Source: Chryseobacterium pennae | Lineage (GTDB): Bacteria; Bacteroidota; Bacteroidia; Flavobacteriales; Weeksellaceae | Length of the DNA stretch: 64,000 bases | Reading direction: 5' to 3' | Assembly: GCF_003385515.1 (NCBI RefSeq) | Contig: NZ_QNVT01000008.1 | Coordinates: 62,001-126,000 of the forward strand | Shown here: piece by piece, positions 47,614 to 55,796 of the stretch | How the letters are laid out: each line of letters begins with the position of its first letter | How positions within the stretch are numbered: position 1 is the stretch's first letter | The notes under the pieces: model-generated | What the model was told of the DNA's origin: nothing | Seen by the model: only the letters and a program-made list of their open reading frames with translations | Database searches by the model: none | Position numbers and translations under genes: made by a program

Positions 47614-48147
47614 ATGAGCAATTTTGATGAAACATTAATCCTGTTAAAAGAAAAAAAAGATCCTAAATCATTTATAATGGACTTTAATGAAAAATTAAAA
47701 TCCATAGATGTTTTGTTGGAAAAAGATGAAGATGAAATAATAGTGTTTAACGATACCCGAAACGAGGAAGAAAAGGATTATGTAGAATTGGATGAATCAA
47801 CAACGGATGAGCAGGTAGTGGATCTGATCTGTTCGTGGAAGGGGCTGGGACTGCTTTCGTATAGACATCCTGATTTTAGACTTCAAATAGGAATCAATTA
47901 TTTGACATGGGATGATCAATATCTTCATGGTTTTGTGATTTCTTTTAGTGATAAAGATCTGGCATTTGATGGTACCGATAAGAAGACAGAACTTATATTG
48001 AAAATATCTCAATTGATAGAATATGAATACATTGTAGGAGATGTAGGTCATGCTTCTAGAAATTATATCAGTATGGAAGAAAATTTTAAAAAAATAAAAG
48101 AACATATAATGAATAATTCTTTTACCATTGACAGCAGAATCTGGTAA
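47614..48147 (+). CDS. 177-residue island protein, duplicated (copy 1)
   Basis: Soluble acidic protein of unknown function: MSNFDETLILLKEKKDPKSF start, central ICSWKGLGLLSYRHPDFRLQ and GHASRNYISMEE near the end. By hand comparison about 156 of 177 residues match copy 2 at 58074, and the DNA is likewise close. No signal peptide or catalytic motif. High conservation between copies with substitutions spread evenly suggests both are, or recently were, under selection. Confidence 0.8.
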   Translation: MSNFDETLILLKEKKDPKSFIMDFNEKLKSIDVLLEKDEDEIIVFNDTRNEEEKDYVELDESTTDEQVVDLICSWKGLGLLSYRHPDFRLQIGINYLTWDDQYLHGFVISFSDKDLAFDGTDKKTELILKISQLIEYEYIVGDVGHASRNYISMEENFKKIKEHIMNNSFTIDSRIW

Positions 48148-48213
48148 TTCAGGGATACTATTTTTTTATCACACTCATTTGTATTACAGGGTGTCATTAA
48201 AGAATTTGAAACT

Positions 48214-48657
48214 ATGAAGAAGCCTAAAAGCATTATAAAATTTGAAAAATTACACGGGATTAAATTGAAAGAAACAGAATATCTGATTGAAGTCATTAGC
48301 AATAGAAGATACTCAGATGTATATCTTTTGAATGAAGATCGGGAAGTGATTGGTTTGAACATCGCTAATCATTATCTAGGATCAATTCCAGATATGAATG
48401 ACTTTCCAAAACTTGAAGTTCTGAATGTATCCAATAATGGAATTACAGAGATAAAAGGGCTGAAAAAACTAAAAAAATTAAAAAGACTTTATTTATCTAA
48501 AAATTATATTAGGGAAATAAAAGGAGTAAAGAAACTAAAGCAATTGACCAGTCTTTATTAAGCCAATAATAAAATCAAGAAGATAAAAGGATTGGAGAAA
48601 CTGAAAAAGTTAACCCAGCTTGAACTGGAAGTGATACCAATTTCAGATGTTGAATAA
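48214..48657 (+). pseudogene. Leucine-rich-repeat gene with in-frame TAA
   Basis: Leucine-rich-repeat protein: LEVLNVSNNGITEIKGLKKLKKLKRLYLSKNYIREI is followed by another repeat. The frame is stopped by TAA at 48559-48561 (SLY then stop), exactly where a repeat Leu (TTA) is expected. It then continues in frame as ANNKIKKIKGLEKLKKLTQLELE to TAA at 48655. The N-terminal 115 residues could still be made as a short LRR protein. Best read as a recent nonsense mutation, or a sequencing error. Confidence 0.75.
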
Positions 48658-48752
48658 TTGGAAGATAAAACAAGCAGTCACAGAACTTTTAAATTCCATT
48701 GCCCTGCGAAAGCTTATTGAATAAAGTAAGTCAATAATAAATAACTACAACC

Positions 48753-49310
48753 ATGTCACACTTTACAAAAGATACCATTCTTGTCATAGAAAAAATACTT
48801 ACCAAAGATATTGTCAATATAGTAGATGAAGTGATGCTGGAAAATAATTTCACGCTCGCTCATAGTTCTTCTTTCTTTCATTTTGAAGATACAGACCCTG
48901 AGAGCGATGTTGACGACTCCAAAACAATACTAATAGAAACATTGGAAGAAGCTCTAAAAATGTTTGAAGAATTTAAAGGACATCCTACAGGAGGAAGTTA
49001 TAGTTACAATATGCATTGGGGATACAATGAGCATGGACAAAAATTAGGCTATGAAATACTTGTGGCTTTTCTATCGTTTGATAATAAAAATATTGAAGCG
49101 GTTATTTTGTATGTGAGCGATGATATTTTTGAAAAGGCTTATGAGAAAGAGTTAAAAAAAGTGTTTGCAGAAATAAACAAACGGACTAAAGTGATTGCAG
49201 CTACACAAACCACAGATTATTACCAGGCAGATTATCATGAAATTGACATCATAGAAGAAATCCTTTCCGGAAATATTCCTGCAAAGTATGAGTATAAGTT
49301 TACAGAATAA
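48753..49310 (+). CDS. 185-residue island protein, tandem copy A1
   Basis: Soluble acidic protein of unknown function beginning MSHFTKDTILVIEK. It contains FEDTDPESD, PTGGSYSYNMHWGY and a C-terminal domain with YYQADYHEIDIIEEILSG. It is a tandem paralogue of the gene at 49385, and the last ~180 bp of the two genes differ at only about three bases. A truncated third copy is at 58697. The upstream ~60 bp (CGAAAGCTT...ATAAAGTAA) are also shared by the three copies. Confidence 0.8.
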   Translation: MSHFTKDTILVIEKILTKDIVNIVDEVMLENNFTLAHSSSFFHFEDTDPESDVDDSKTILIETLEEALKMFEEFKGHPTGGSYSYNMHWGYNEHGQKLGYEILVAFLSFDNKNIEAVILYVSDDIFEKAYEKELKKVFAEINKRTKVIAATQTTDYYQADYHEIDIIEEILSGNIPAKYEYKFTE

Positions 49311-49384
49311 ATATTTTGCGGATAGGAAGTCTGTTCTTCGAAAGCTTTTAGAATAAAGTAAATTAATAATAAATCACGACAACC

Positions 49385-49942
49385 ATGTCACACTTTACAA
49401 CAAATACCATTCTTGTTATAGAAAAAACACTTACTAAAGATATTGTCAATATAGTAGATGAAGTGATGCGGGAAAACAATTTCACGCTCGCTTATGGCTA
49501 TTCCAGATTTTACTTTGAAGATACAGATCCTGAGAGTGATTTTGATGACTCAAAAACTGTGGAAGCAGAAACATTGGAAGATGCCTTAAAAATATTAACG
49601 GAATTTAAAGGAAATCCTACAGGTGGAAGTTATGAATACGAAATGCATTGGGGATATGATGAAGATAAGCAAGAACTTGGTTATCTTATATCGGTAGATT
49701 TTCGATCTTTTGATAACAAAAATATAGAAGCCGTTATTTTTTATGTGAGGGAAAATGTTTTTGAAAAGGCTTATGAGAAAGAGTTAAAAAAAGTGTTTGC
49801 AGAAATAAACAAACGGACTAAAGTAATTGCAGCTACACAAACCACAGATTATTACCAGGCAGATTATCATGAAATTGACATCATAGAAGAAATCCTTTCC
49901 GGAAATATTCCTGGAAAGTATGAGTATAAGTTTACAGAATAG
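49385..49942 (+). CDS. 185-residue island protein, tandem copy A2
   Basis: Tandem paralogue of the gene at 48753, same length of 185 residues. The N-terminal half differs at many positions (LAYGYSRFYFEDTD, PTGGSYEYEMHWGY) while the C-terminal 60 residues are identical except one (PGKYEY against PAKYEY). This pattern points to gene conversion of the 3' end. Function unknown; a variable front and constant back would suit a recognition protein facing changing partners, but this is inference. Confidence 0.8.
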   Translation: MSHFTTNTILVIEKTLTKDIVNIVDEVMRENNFTLAYGYSRFYFEDTDPESDFDDSKTVEAETLEDALKILTEFKGNPTGGSYEYEMHWGYDEDKQELGYLISVDFRSFDNKNIEAVIFYVRENVFEKAYEKELKKVFAEINKRTKVIAATQTTDYYQADYHEIDIIEEILSGNIPGKYEYKFTE

Positions 49943-49968
49943 ATGTTTTGCAGGCGGGAAGATTATAG

Positions 49969-50256
49969 TCAATAAACTTTCCGTACATTACCTTTTATGA
50001 TAAGGTGATCATCATTTTTATTGAAATATAGTACCTCTCTTATGACCCATCGTTTGCTTTCAGTATTATTTACCTTCCCCAAATATTCATTAAAGATTTG
50101 TGATATAAAAAAAGTATTAAGAAAGCCCATTTTTTCTTTCATACTGATTGTAATATCATCCAAAATATCTTCATAGGAAGGATATACGGTGAGAGTTTCA
50201 AATAATTCCAATGCAAAATTTTCACCTGTAAGAAGGTGTCTTCTAATAAAACTCAT
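49969..50256 (-). CDS. Hypothetical, probably 5'-truncated island gene
   Basis: A 95-residue frame without recognised family: ENFALELFETLTVYPSYEDILDD and a C-terminal beta-rich part ending IKGNVRKVY. Upstream the same frame stays open for about 20 more codons without an ATG, and an out-of-frame start MNKEGLPK lies nearby. This looks like a gene that lost its 5' end through a frameshift. It is the last gene of the minus-strand block. Confidence 0.5.
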   Translation of the reverse strand: MSFIRRHLLTGENFALELFETLTVYPSYEDILDDITISMKEKMGFLNTFFISQIFNEYLGKVNNTESKRWVIREVLYFNKNDDHLIIKGNVRKVY

Positions 50257-50360
50257 CGTAAACGATCTGATGGGAATTCGTTTTCTGACTATTGATATAT
50301 ATCTGCATGTGACATATTTTTATGCAGGATTTCATCATTTTTTAGGTAATCCTTCTTTAT

Positions 50361-50720
50361 TCATTTGTATTCTAATGTCTGATGATACCAGACTCCTTCT
50401 AAATACAGGATGTATCTTCCTGGCTGATATTCTCCATAGGAGAACAGGAATATCGCCCCATTGTTGTAAAAAAAACTAATTTCCAGTCCCTCTTCAGATA
50501 GGTACTTTTCATTAAAACTGTTGATCAGGTTAAAGTTACCTTCTTTAATAACGGCAAAAAAGGTTTCGTCATCTATTGATTTTTGTAATGCCCTTAGTGG
50601 ATTATTGTAGAAATCAGTTAAAGTGATGATTTGATTTTTAATTTGAAAAACTTCTTTTAAACATTTTTCTTCATCACCATCAAATAATTTTTGTCGGGGT
50701 ATTTCAGCTTTTTTAATCAT
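50361..50720 (-). CDS. 5'-truncated paralogue of the 54-kb island gene
   Basis: A 119-residue protein matching the C-terminal half of the gene at 53933-54559: KLFDGDEEKCLKEVFQI, DFYNNPLRALQKSIDDE, NEKYLSEEGLEISFF and FLFSYGEYQPGRYILYLEG line up with that gene. About 100 N-terminal residues are missing, so it is likely a fragment. It is useful because it shows a Gln where the other copy has a stop. Confidence 0.65.
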   Translation of the reverse strand: MIKKAEIPRQKLFDGDEEKCLKEVFQIKNQIITLTDFYNNPLRALQKSIDDETFFAVIKEGNFNLINSFNEKYLSEEGLEISFFYNNGAIFLFSYGEYQPGRYILYLEGVWYHQTLEYK

Positions 50721-50743
50721 CTTTTATCAGTTTACGAGTGGGA

Positions 50744-51277
50744 TTATTGATTGTTTTCTTTTGGAATAGGATCTCCTGTTTTAGGATCAATGGTATACTT
50801 CTGATGAAAGCTTTCAATGGTTTCCGGTTTTCTGGTATAGGGATTTACCCCATATTTTATGATGTAGCTTGTGACAGTATCCGGTTCTCCCACATTACCC
50901 ATAAAATGGGGTTTTGGATCTGCATTATATTGTGCAATCTGTCCTTTATGGTCTTCTAAGAGTAGATCATATATGGCTCCGTCTACTTCACCCTCTTCTT
51001 GATAGAGAATAATCTTTTTTAATAATTTGTCATCAAAGACTTCCGGTAAATTGTTGAAGTCTACATAAGGGAGTTTCAAATCCCGTTCTTTTCTATACGT
51101 TATGGCTTGTTCAGAGGCTTTAAAAGCGATATACTGTTCCTGCTGCTGTGGAGTAAGGATATTAAAAACTTCATCAAAAATAGAATTATTTAAATCCTCA
51201 ATATTGAATAATAATTTTAATTTGAATTTAGGTAATTCATATTTATTATGGCTAAAATAGTGTATTGCGCAAATCAT
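50744..51277 (-). CDS. Hypothetical protein, island gene
   Basis: A 177-residue soluble protein of unknown function. The N-terminal half is helical and charged (FNILTPQQQEQYIAFKASEQ). The C-terminal 45 residues are Pro/Tyr-rich (YIIKYGVNPYTRKPETIES) and end in YTIDPKTGDPIPKENNQ. A near-identical tail is found in the broken gene just upstream at 51295-51463. Possibly a modular tail; no family recognised. Confidence 0.65.
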   Translation of the reverse strand: MICAIHYFSHNKYELPKFKLKLLFNIEDLNNSIFDEVFNILTPQQQEQYIAFKASEQAITYRKERDLKLPYVDFNNLPEVFDDKLLKKIILYQEEGEVDGAIYDLLLEDHKGQIAQYNADPKPHFMGNVGEPDTVTSYIIKYGVNPYTRKPETIESFHQKYTIDPKTGDPIPKENNQ

Positions 51278-51294
51278 ATTTTCAAATTAAGGAG

Positions 51295-51463
51295 TTATTG
51301 ATTATTTCTCCCTGGAATAGGGGCTCCTGTTCTAGGATCAATGGTATACTTGCTATTTTTATCAGGCTGGAAGCAGCTGTTTCTGTATCTTTTTTTGTGC
51401 AGTAACACTCATTGTAGAGAACAGCATCAAAGCTGCTGCTATAATTGATTTTGAGTTTTTCAT
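51295..51463 (-). pseudogene. Broken small exported protein gene
   Basis: Starts with a good signal peptide MKNSKSIIAAALMLFSTMSV-TAQKK, then loses frame within a few codons. In another frame it ends with KYTIDPRTGAPIPGRNNQ and TAA at 51295, the same tail as the neighbouring 177-residue protein. It appears to be a signal-peptide gene and a tail fragment joined by deletion, with a frameshift. Confidence 0.55.
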
Positions 51464-51638
51464 GGGTCTTTTTTGCAATGTTAGATAAATTTATGATATA
51501 AAAAGGAAATAAGGATAAAAGTTTTATAGAAAGAGCTTGTATAAAGTAAAAAATATATTTCTATATTTAACTTTTCCATCATAAACGCGAAATAAAACAG
51601 GTTGTTTTAAAACCTGCCGATTTTGATCAGGAATAAAA

Positions 51639-51758
51639 ATACCTATAGAGCTTAGGCTGATTGGGTGGTGCATTATTAAGACAAAGACCATGACGAACCA
51701 TGATGGAAATCTGAAAAAGGAGATTTTTGATCTTACAGAAGAATATAAATGTCATTGA
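51639..51758 (+). pseudogene. Gene remnant on the plus strand
   Basis: A 39-codon open stretch without a start at its 5' end, reading IPIELRLIGWCIIKTKTMTN and HDGNLKKEIFDLTEEYKCH before TGA. It resembles the C-terminus of a small soluble protein. Within the 368-bp gap between two minus-strand genes this is the only coding-like segment. Confidence 0.35.
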
Positions 51759-51779
51759 TGGATCAAGATCATTCACTGC

Positions 51780-51795
51780 AAAGTCTCCCGACTTT
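51780..51795. repeat. REP-like palindrome, copy 1
   Basis: AAAGTC-TCCC-GACTTT, flanked by CTGC and AGAAAGCAG. One of four short palindromes in the window sharing the AAGTC/GACTT core. Confidence 0.6.
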
Positions 51796-51831
51796 AGAAA
51801 GCAGAGAGGTTTTACTGATATGAGTCTGAAA

Positions 51832-52269
51832 TCAGCTGATTTGATCTACGATACTCTTAGGAATATAATCAGTTGGATTTCCATATCTTCCATTCCATGT
51901 TTCATCAGGTAAATATGTTTCTGTTTCGATGTAGTCAAATGCACTGATGAATATTTTTTTATCAAAATCTATAAAAAATGTAATTGCAGAATATTCTTCT
52001 GTGAAATTTTCAATCATGCTTTTTACTTCTGGTATTGAAATCTGATCTTCAGAAATAGATATAAAAAACGGATCTATCTTATCATCGGTTATATTGAATG
52101 CTCCATTTCTGAAATTTTGACGGGAAATATCCTGTAATATGGAGGGGCTGTATTCTGCATAATTTAATATCCACCATGCAATAGGCATGAGATAGAATTG
52201 ATATTCATCTTTGTGTTTGATGCAGCCTGGAATATAATTTTCATCCAGTCTTTGTTCTATACTTTTCAT
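51832..52269 (-). CDS. Hypothetical protein, island gene
   Basis: Soluble protein, about 145 residues from MKSIEQRLDENYIPG. Central YQFYLMPIAWWILNYAEYSP, then DYIETETYLPDETWNGRYGNPTDYIPKSI at the end. The frame stays open 33 codons upstream to an ATG at 52368, but the first residues of that longer version would be encoded by the palindrome at 52340-52357, so the downstream start is preferred. The gene is bracketed by REP-like palindromes on both sides. Function unknown. Confidence 0.65.
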   Translation of the reverse strand: MKSIEQRLDENYIPGCIKHKDEYQFYLMPIAWWILNYAEYSPSILQDISRQNFRNGAFNITDDKIDPFFISISEDQISIPEVKSMIENFTEEYSAITFFIDFDKKIFISAFDYIETETYLPDETWNGRYGNPTDYIPKSIVDQIS

Positions 52270-52339
52270 ATCATTAAATTGATAACTGTTCAACTTTCTA
52301 ATTTTCTTTACAAGGTTGTTTCTTTTAATAACTGCTGGG

Positions 52340-52411
52340 CAAAGTCTCTTGACTTTGAGCCAATACATAAAATAATTTTTTAAATGACTCCGAAGTCAGG
52401 AGACTTCGGAG
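52340..52411. repeat. REP-like palindromes, copies 2 and 3
   Basis: CAAAGTC-TCTT-GACTTTG (52340-52357) and CTCCGAAGTC-AGGA-GACTTCGGAG (52388-52411, perfect 10-bp stem) lie 30 bp apart, upstream of the gene at 51832-52269. Same core as the copies at 51780 and 60164. Confidence 0.65.
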
Positions 52412-52457
52412 AGCAGATGAGCAGATTCTCTTGCCAATGTTTTCACGAATAATGATA

Positions 52458-53099
52458 TTATTTATTGCCTATAGTCTGAGTAAAAATAATATTCCCTTCT
52501 TCGTCTCTTTTTCTACTAATCTCATATAAGTCACGATCATCAAAATAAGGGAGTATTTTTTCTTTTATAAACCCAGGCACCTTCATGTATTTTTCCAAAT
52601 CTTCAGTACGGGTTTTACTGATCGTTTCATACTCTCTATATTCTTCTAAATCATTTAATTCATGTATTTTTTCGGCTTCTTGTCGGTAGATTTCATATTC
52701 TTCTTCAGTAATAAAAAAGAGGGTGCTTTTATAAGTAAATTGAGCATCTGAATCAGATTGAGTTCTAACGTTTTTAACTTCCTTTTCTATTATTTTCACC
52801 GTTCCTGCCCATTGTTTATCTGGCAGAACAATATAAGATTGTTCATAAAGCAGACCTAAATATACGTCTTGGGCTGATTGCATTATACGATAATCTACAT
52901 AAGGAGGCCATGATTCATGTATGTTTTCTATTTTAGGTAAGAACAGAATTTCTGGAAAATGAAGGCCTAAAGTTAATTTGAAGATACCATTCATTTTATA
53001 CTGCCCAAAACTTTCAGTATAAAAATACAGATCATCCTGTTCGTTGGTACTATCTGAATAGTATATTATATAGTTGAATTCTTTTCTGTAGTTTTTCAT
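52458..53099 (-). CDS. Hypothetical protein, island gene
   Basis: A 213-residue soluble acidic protein with no recognised family. Beta-rich first half (FNYIIYYSDSTNEQDDLYFY, GIFKLTLGLHFPEILFLP) and a long charged helical second half (YEIYRQEAEKIHELNDLEEY). No signal peptide. It belongs to the minus-strand block of nine or so small genes, spaced 18 to 110 bp apart, probably one transcript with the genes upstream. Confidence 0.7.
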   Translation of the reverse strand: MKNYRKEFNYIIYYSDSTNEQDDLYFYTESFGQYKMNGIFKLTLGLHFPEILFLPKIENIHESWPPYVDYRIMQSAQDVYLGLLYEQSYIVLPDKQWAGTVKIIEKEVKNVRTQSDSDAQFTYKSTLFFITEEEYEIYRQEAEKIHELNDLEEYREYETISKTRTEDLEKYMKVPGFIKEKILPYFDDRDLYEISRKRDEEGNIIFTQTIGNK

Positions 53100-53166
53100 G
53101 GTTTACTATTTAAAACTATCGTATTTAAAAGTTTGAAATGTTTCGTTGAGTGCAGTATTCCGCATT

Positions 53167-53643
53167 TTATTCAAATACCCAGGTTACATCTGTCTCAGTA
53201 TTATCATTAATTACAGCATATGATTGGTCTGTGATTTCAAACTGAGTATTACTGATGGTATTTTCACTAAAAATGATACTATTAAAATTACATTCCTTAA
53301 ATGTACAGTTGATGACGTGTGCACCAATGATTTCTGCACGGGCAAAAGAGCAGGATATAAAGACACAGGATGTAAAGGAAGTTTCATTTAAGTTAGATTT
53401 TGTAAAATCAACTTTTTGAAAGATGCAATCCTGAAATGAGGTTTGAACAAAATAGGCTGCATAAAGCAGTATATTATTAAATTCAACAAAGCTGTATTTA
53501 GACTTTACAGAGATCAGATTATTCAGATTAAGGTCATTCATGATCAGATCTTTGATTTCAGTCTCATTAAAATCAGGTAAATTACCAGATGGGTAATCAT
53601 TTTTATTTTTCATCGTACTGTACAAATTGAACCTGTTTTCCAT
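53167..53643 (-). CDS. Pentapeptide-repeat protein
   Basis: A 158-residue cytoplasmic protein with a run of pentapeptide-repeat-like units (xxFxx spacing): NLNNLISV, FVQTSFQDCIFQKVDFTKSN, LNETSFTSCVFISCSFARAE, CTFKECNFNSIIF. This gives a short right-handed quadrilateral beta-helix. Pentapeptide proteins include DNA mimics and toxin antidotes; here the role is unknown. It starts 17 bp after the 76-residue gene. Confidence 0.8.
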   Translation of the reverse strand: MENRFNLYSTMKNKNDYPSGNLPDFNETEIKDLIMNDLNLNNLISVKSKYSFVEFNNILLYAAYFVQTSFQDCIFQKVDFTKSNLNETSFTSCVFISCSFARAEIIGAHVINCTFKECNFNSIIFSENTISNTQFEITDQSYAVINDNTETDVTWVFE

Positions 53644-53660
53644 TTTCTGTATTATAATAA

Positions 53661-53891
53661 TTATTCTGCAATCAACATCGACTGACCTTCAAATATAACA
53701 GTATCATGATTGATGCTGATGTTTTCTATATTTTTAAGTAAATATATTTCTTTATTACCGGGATTGTAGTCTTCTATAAATTCGTCTAATATGATAAATA
53801 TAAAATATCCGCTTATAATCTGTATTTTTTTATCACTTTCCAGGTTCATAAACAGATCAAAATCCGGATAACTTTTCTCTCCTTCATACAT
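53661..53891 (-). CDS. Small hypothetical protein, island gene
   Basis: A 76-residue soluble acidic protein with alternating short strands (IQIISGYFIFIILDEFIED, ISINHDTVIFEGQSM). No recognised family. It lies close to both neighbours in the minus-strand block (17 bp and 41 bp). Confidence 0.55.
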   Translation of the reverse strand: MYEGEKSYPDFDLFMNLESDKKIQIISGYFIFIILDEFIEDYNPGNKEIYLLKNIENISINHDTVIFEGQSMLIAE

Positions 53892-53932
53892 AATTTTTAT
53901 AGTTTGAAATTTAATTTTTTGTAACGATTTTT

Positions 53933-54559
53933 TTATTCCTCTTTATCCCATGGTTCGTAATGCCAAAGTCCTTCTAAAAAAAGCATATATCTTCCCGGCT
54001 AATATTCCCCATAGGAAAACAGGTAGATCAATTCATTTCTTATGAGATAATAAACTTCTAATCCTTCTTCAGATATATACTTTTCATTATAGTTGTTAAT
54101 GAACGTAAATTTGCTTTCTTCAATTACCTTGTCAAAACTCTCCTCATCTATTTCTTTTTTTAATGCTCTTAATGGGTTGTTATAAAAATCTTTTATGCTG
54201 GTTTTTTTATAATCAATATCAAAAACTTTCTGTAAAGCTTTTTCTTCCTCTCCGTCAAATAATTCTTGTTTGGTATGATGAAAGTTGGCGATCTGTTTGC
54301 CATCATCAGGAGGAAAAGGATATGAGTCTAATGGTAAAAAAAATTCTCTTGCTTTGGCTAATTGATTCTGGATTCTCCCCAGTTCAAAAGTAAATTCAAA
54401 GATTAATTGAAACGGAGTCTCTTTAAAGTTTATGGTTACGAAAGGAGAACCATCCAGTATTTCATGAGTATGTTCAATATTGGTATTATTTTCTGTATTG
54501 AATTTGTATGTAAACTGTTCAACTGCCGATGGGGCATACATTATTTTTTTTGCTTTCAT
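53933..54559 (-). pseudogene. Island gene interrupted by in-frame TAG near its 3' end
   Basis: The frame starts MKAKKIMYAPSAVEQFTY and runs 186 codons to TAG at 53999-54001, inside FSYGEY-stop. It then continues in frame with PGRYMLFLEGLWHYEPWDKEE to TAA at 53933. The truncated paralogue at 50361 has CAG (Gln) at the same position followed by PGRYILYLEGVWYH, so the TAG is a C-to-T nonsense change that removes the last 21 residues. The shortened protein may still fold. Family and function unknown; the resemblance to immunity proteins is by context only. Confidence 0.75.
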
Positions 54560-54616
54560 TTTAAATATTTTTACCTGCCTGCATTTATTTTTACATCCGG
54601 AAGCATTTGGTATTAC

Positions 54617-55027
54617 TTATGGAAATAGATCAGGATAATCAACCAGGCCTTCTAAAAATTCTGTAAAAGAAGGAGCCAATAATGTTAATTCTGCTTCTGA
54701 GTAATAAATAAAGATATTCCCATATTCTTTTTCATCCAGCGACATTGCTAAATAACCCGTTTCTGTATAACCGATGCTAAGATATTTCGGAGGTAAATAG
54801 TCTTTTTGCTCAACAAGAGAAGTCCCATATTTAATAGATTTAAAACCGGACAGGAGTATACCCTCATCAGGCTCTCCAAAATAAAGATCATAGCTCAGTG
54901 GAGATCCACCATTATATTTCAACATATGTTCTTTATAATCCTGAGGTAAAGATATCCCGGTTTTTACCTCAAATTCATGTAATTCATCTGAGGTAATGAG
55001 CTTATTTTCTATTTCAAAATCAATCAT
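54617..55027 (-). CDS. SMI1/KNR4 (SUKH) family protein
   Basis: A 136-residue cytoplasmic SUKH-fold protein. Seen: LHEFEVKTGISLPQDYKEHMLKYNGG, the family hallmark of a short acidic helix followed by LPxDYKxxMLxxNGG, then a GYTETGYLAMSLDEKEYGNIFIYY strand region and a C-terminal SFTEFLEGL helix. SUKH proteins are the most frequent immunity proteins of polymorphic toxins, giving the best family evidence for the immunity theme of this island. Confidence 0.88.
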   Translation of the reverse strand: MIDFEIENKLITSDELHEFEVKTGISLPQDYKEHMLKYNGGSPLSYDLYFGEPDEGILLSGFKSIKYGTSLVEQKDYLPPKYLSIGYTETGYLAMSLDEKEYGNIFIYYSEAELTLLAPSFTEFLEGLVDYPDLFP

Positions 55028-55054
55028 ATGCTGTATTTCTATGTTAAAATTCTT

Positions 55055-55753
55055 TTATGAATGCTGTGGAATAACAAAAGAACTGATTCCATTATTTTTA
55101 TAAAACTCTTCAAGAAACTTTGTATATACTTTTAATTGTTCAGTACTTAAAACATTTGTTGTTTCTTTATTTTCTGCAATCGATATGGCCCAATAAGGTT
55201 GTTTATTGATAAACTGACGAATGTTTTTATACTGTCCACTGGCTGGTAAAGCATTTAGACGGGTGATAAGCATACTGTTAATCCAGTTATTTTCAAAGGG
55301 TTTTCCTAAAAAACCGGTGACCAGACTGCAGACAAATTCATAATATTTTGCTCTTAAAAACAGACTTTTACCACCTTTATTATCATTGAAAATATAAGTT
55401 TCCTCATGTATTCCTTCTATAATAAATGTAACAAGATCATTTGCTATACGATATTGAGTATGCCACTTACTATAATCCTCATTGGTTTTATTTTTTATTA
55501 AATGATGATGAGTCCCTCTGTTTTCGATGATGCAGATTGCCCAGTAAAAAGGCATTTCGCTTGTTATATAATAGACATCTTCGTGACTTTCAAGGGTATT
55601 TAATACATCCAGAAAACGAGTATGAAAATCATTATCGGGTAATGGTTCCTCAAAAAAGTCTGTAATTAAGTCAGATACGTATTTATAGTACTTCCCTCTG
55701 AGAAACTGACAGTCATTATCATATTCATCTTTGTATGCGTATATATCTTCCAT
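55055..55753 (-). CDS. Hypothetical protein with an internal domain duplication
   Basis: A 232-residue soluble protein built of two related halves. FLRGKYYKYVSDLITDFF and MPFYWAICIIENRGT in the first correspond to FLRAKYYEFVCSLVTGFL and QPYWAISIAENKET in the second, about 110 residues apart. Each half is probably one helical domain. Function unknown. It lies 27 bp upstream of the SUKH gene on the same strand. Confidence 0.7.
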   Translation of the reverse strand: MEDIYAYKDEYDNDCQFLRGKYYKYVSDLITDFFEEPLPDNDFHTRFLDVLNTLESHEDVYYITSEMPFYWAICIIENRGTHHHLIKNKTNEDYSKWHTQYRIANDLVTFIIEGIHEETYIFNDNKGGKSLFLRAKYYEFVCSLVTGFLGKPFENNWINSMLITRLNALPASGQYKNIRQFINKQPYWAISIAENKETTNVLSTEQLKVYTKFLEEFYKNNGISSFVIPQHS

Positions 55754-55796
55754 TTATTTATGTTATTTTTTGCTGGTTCAAATTACTCTTGAAATG

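Noticed and set aside
50189..50479. 96-codon plus-strand open frame
   Set aside because: It is antisense to two minus-strand fragments with better coding evidence.
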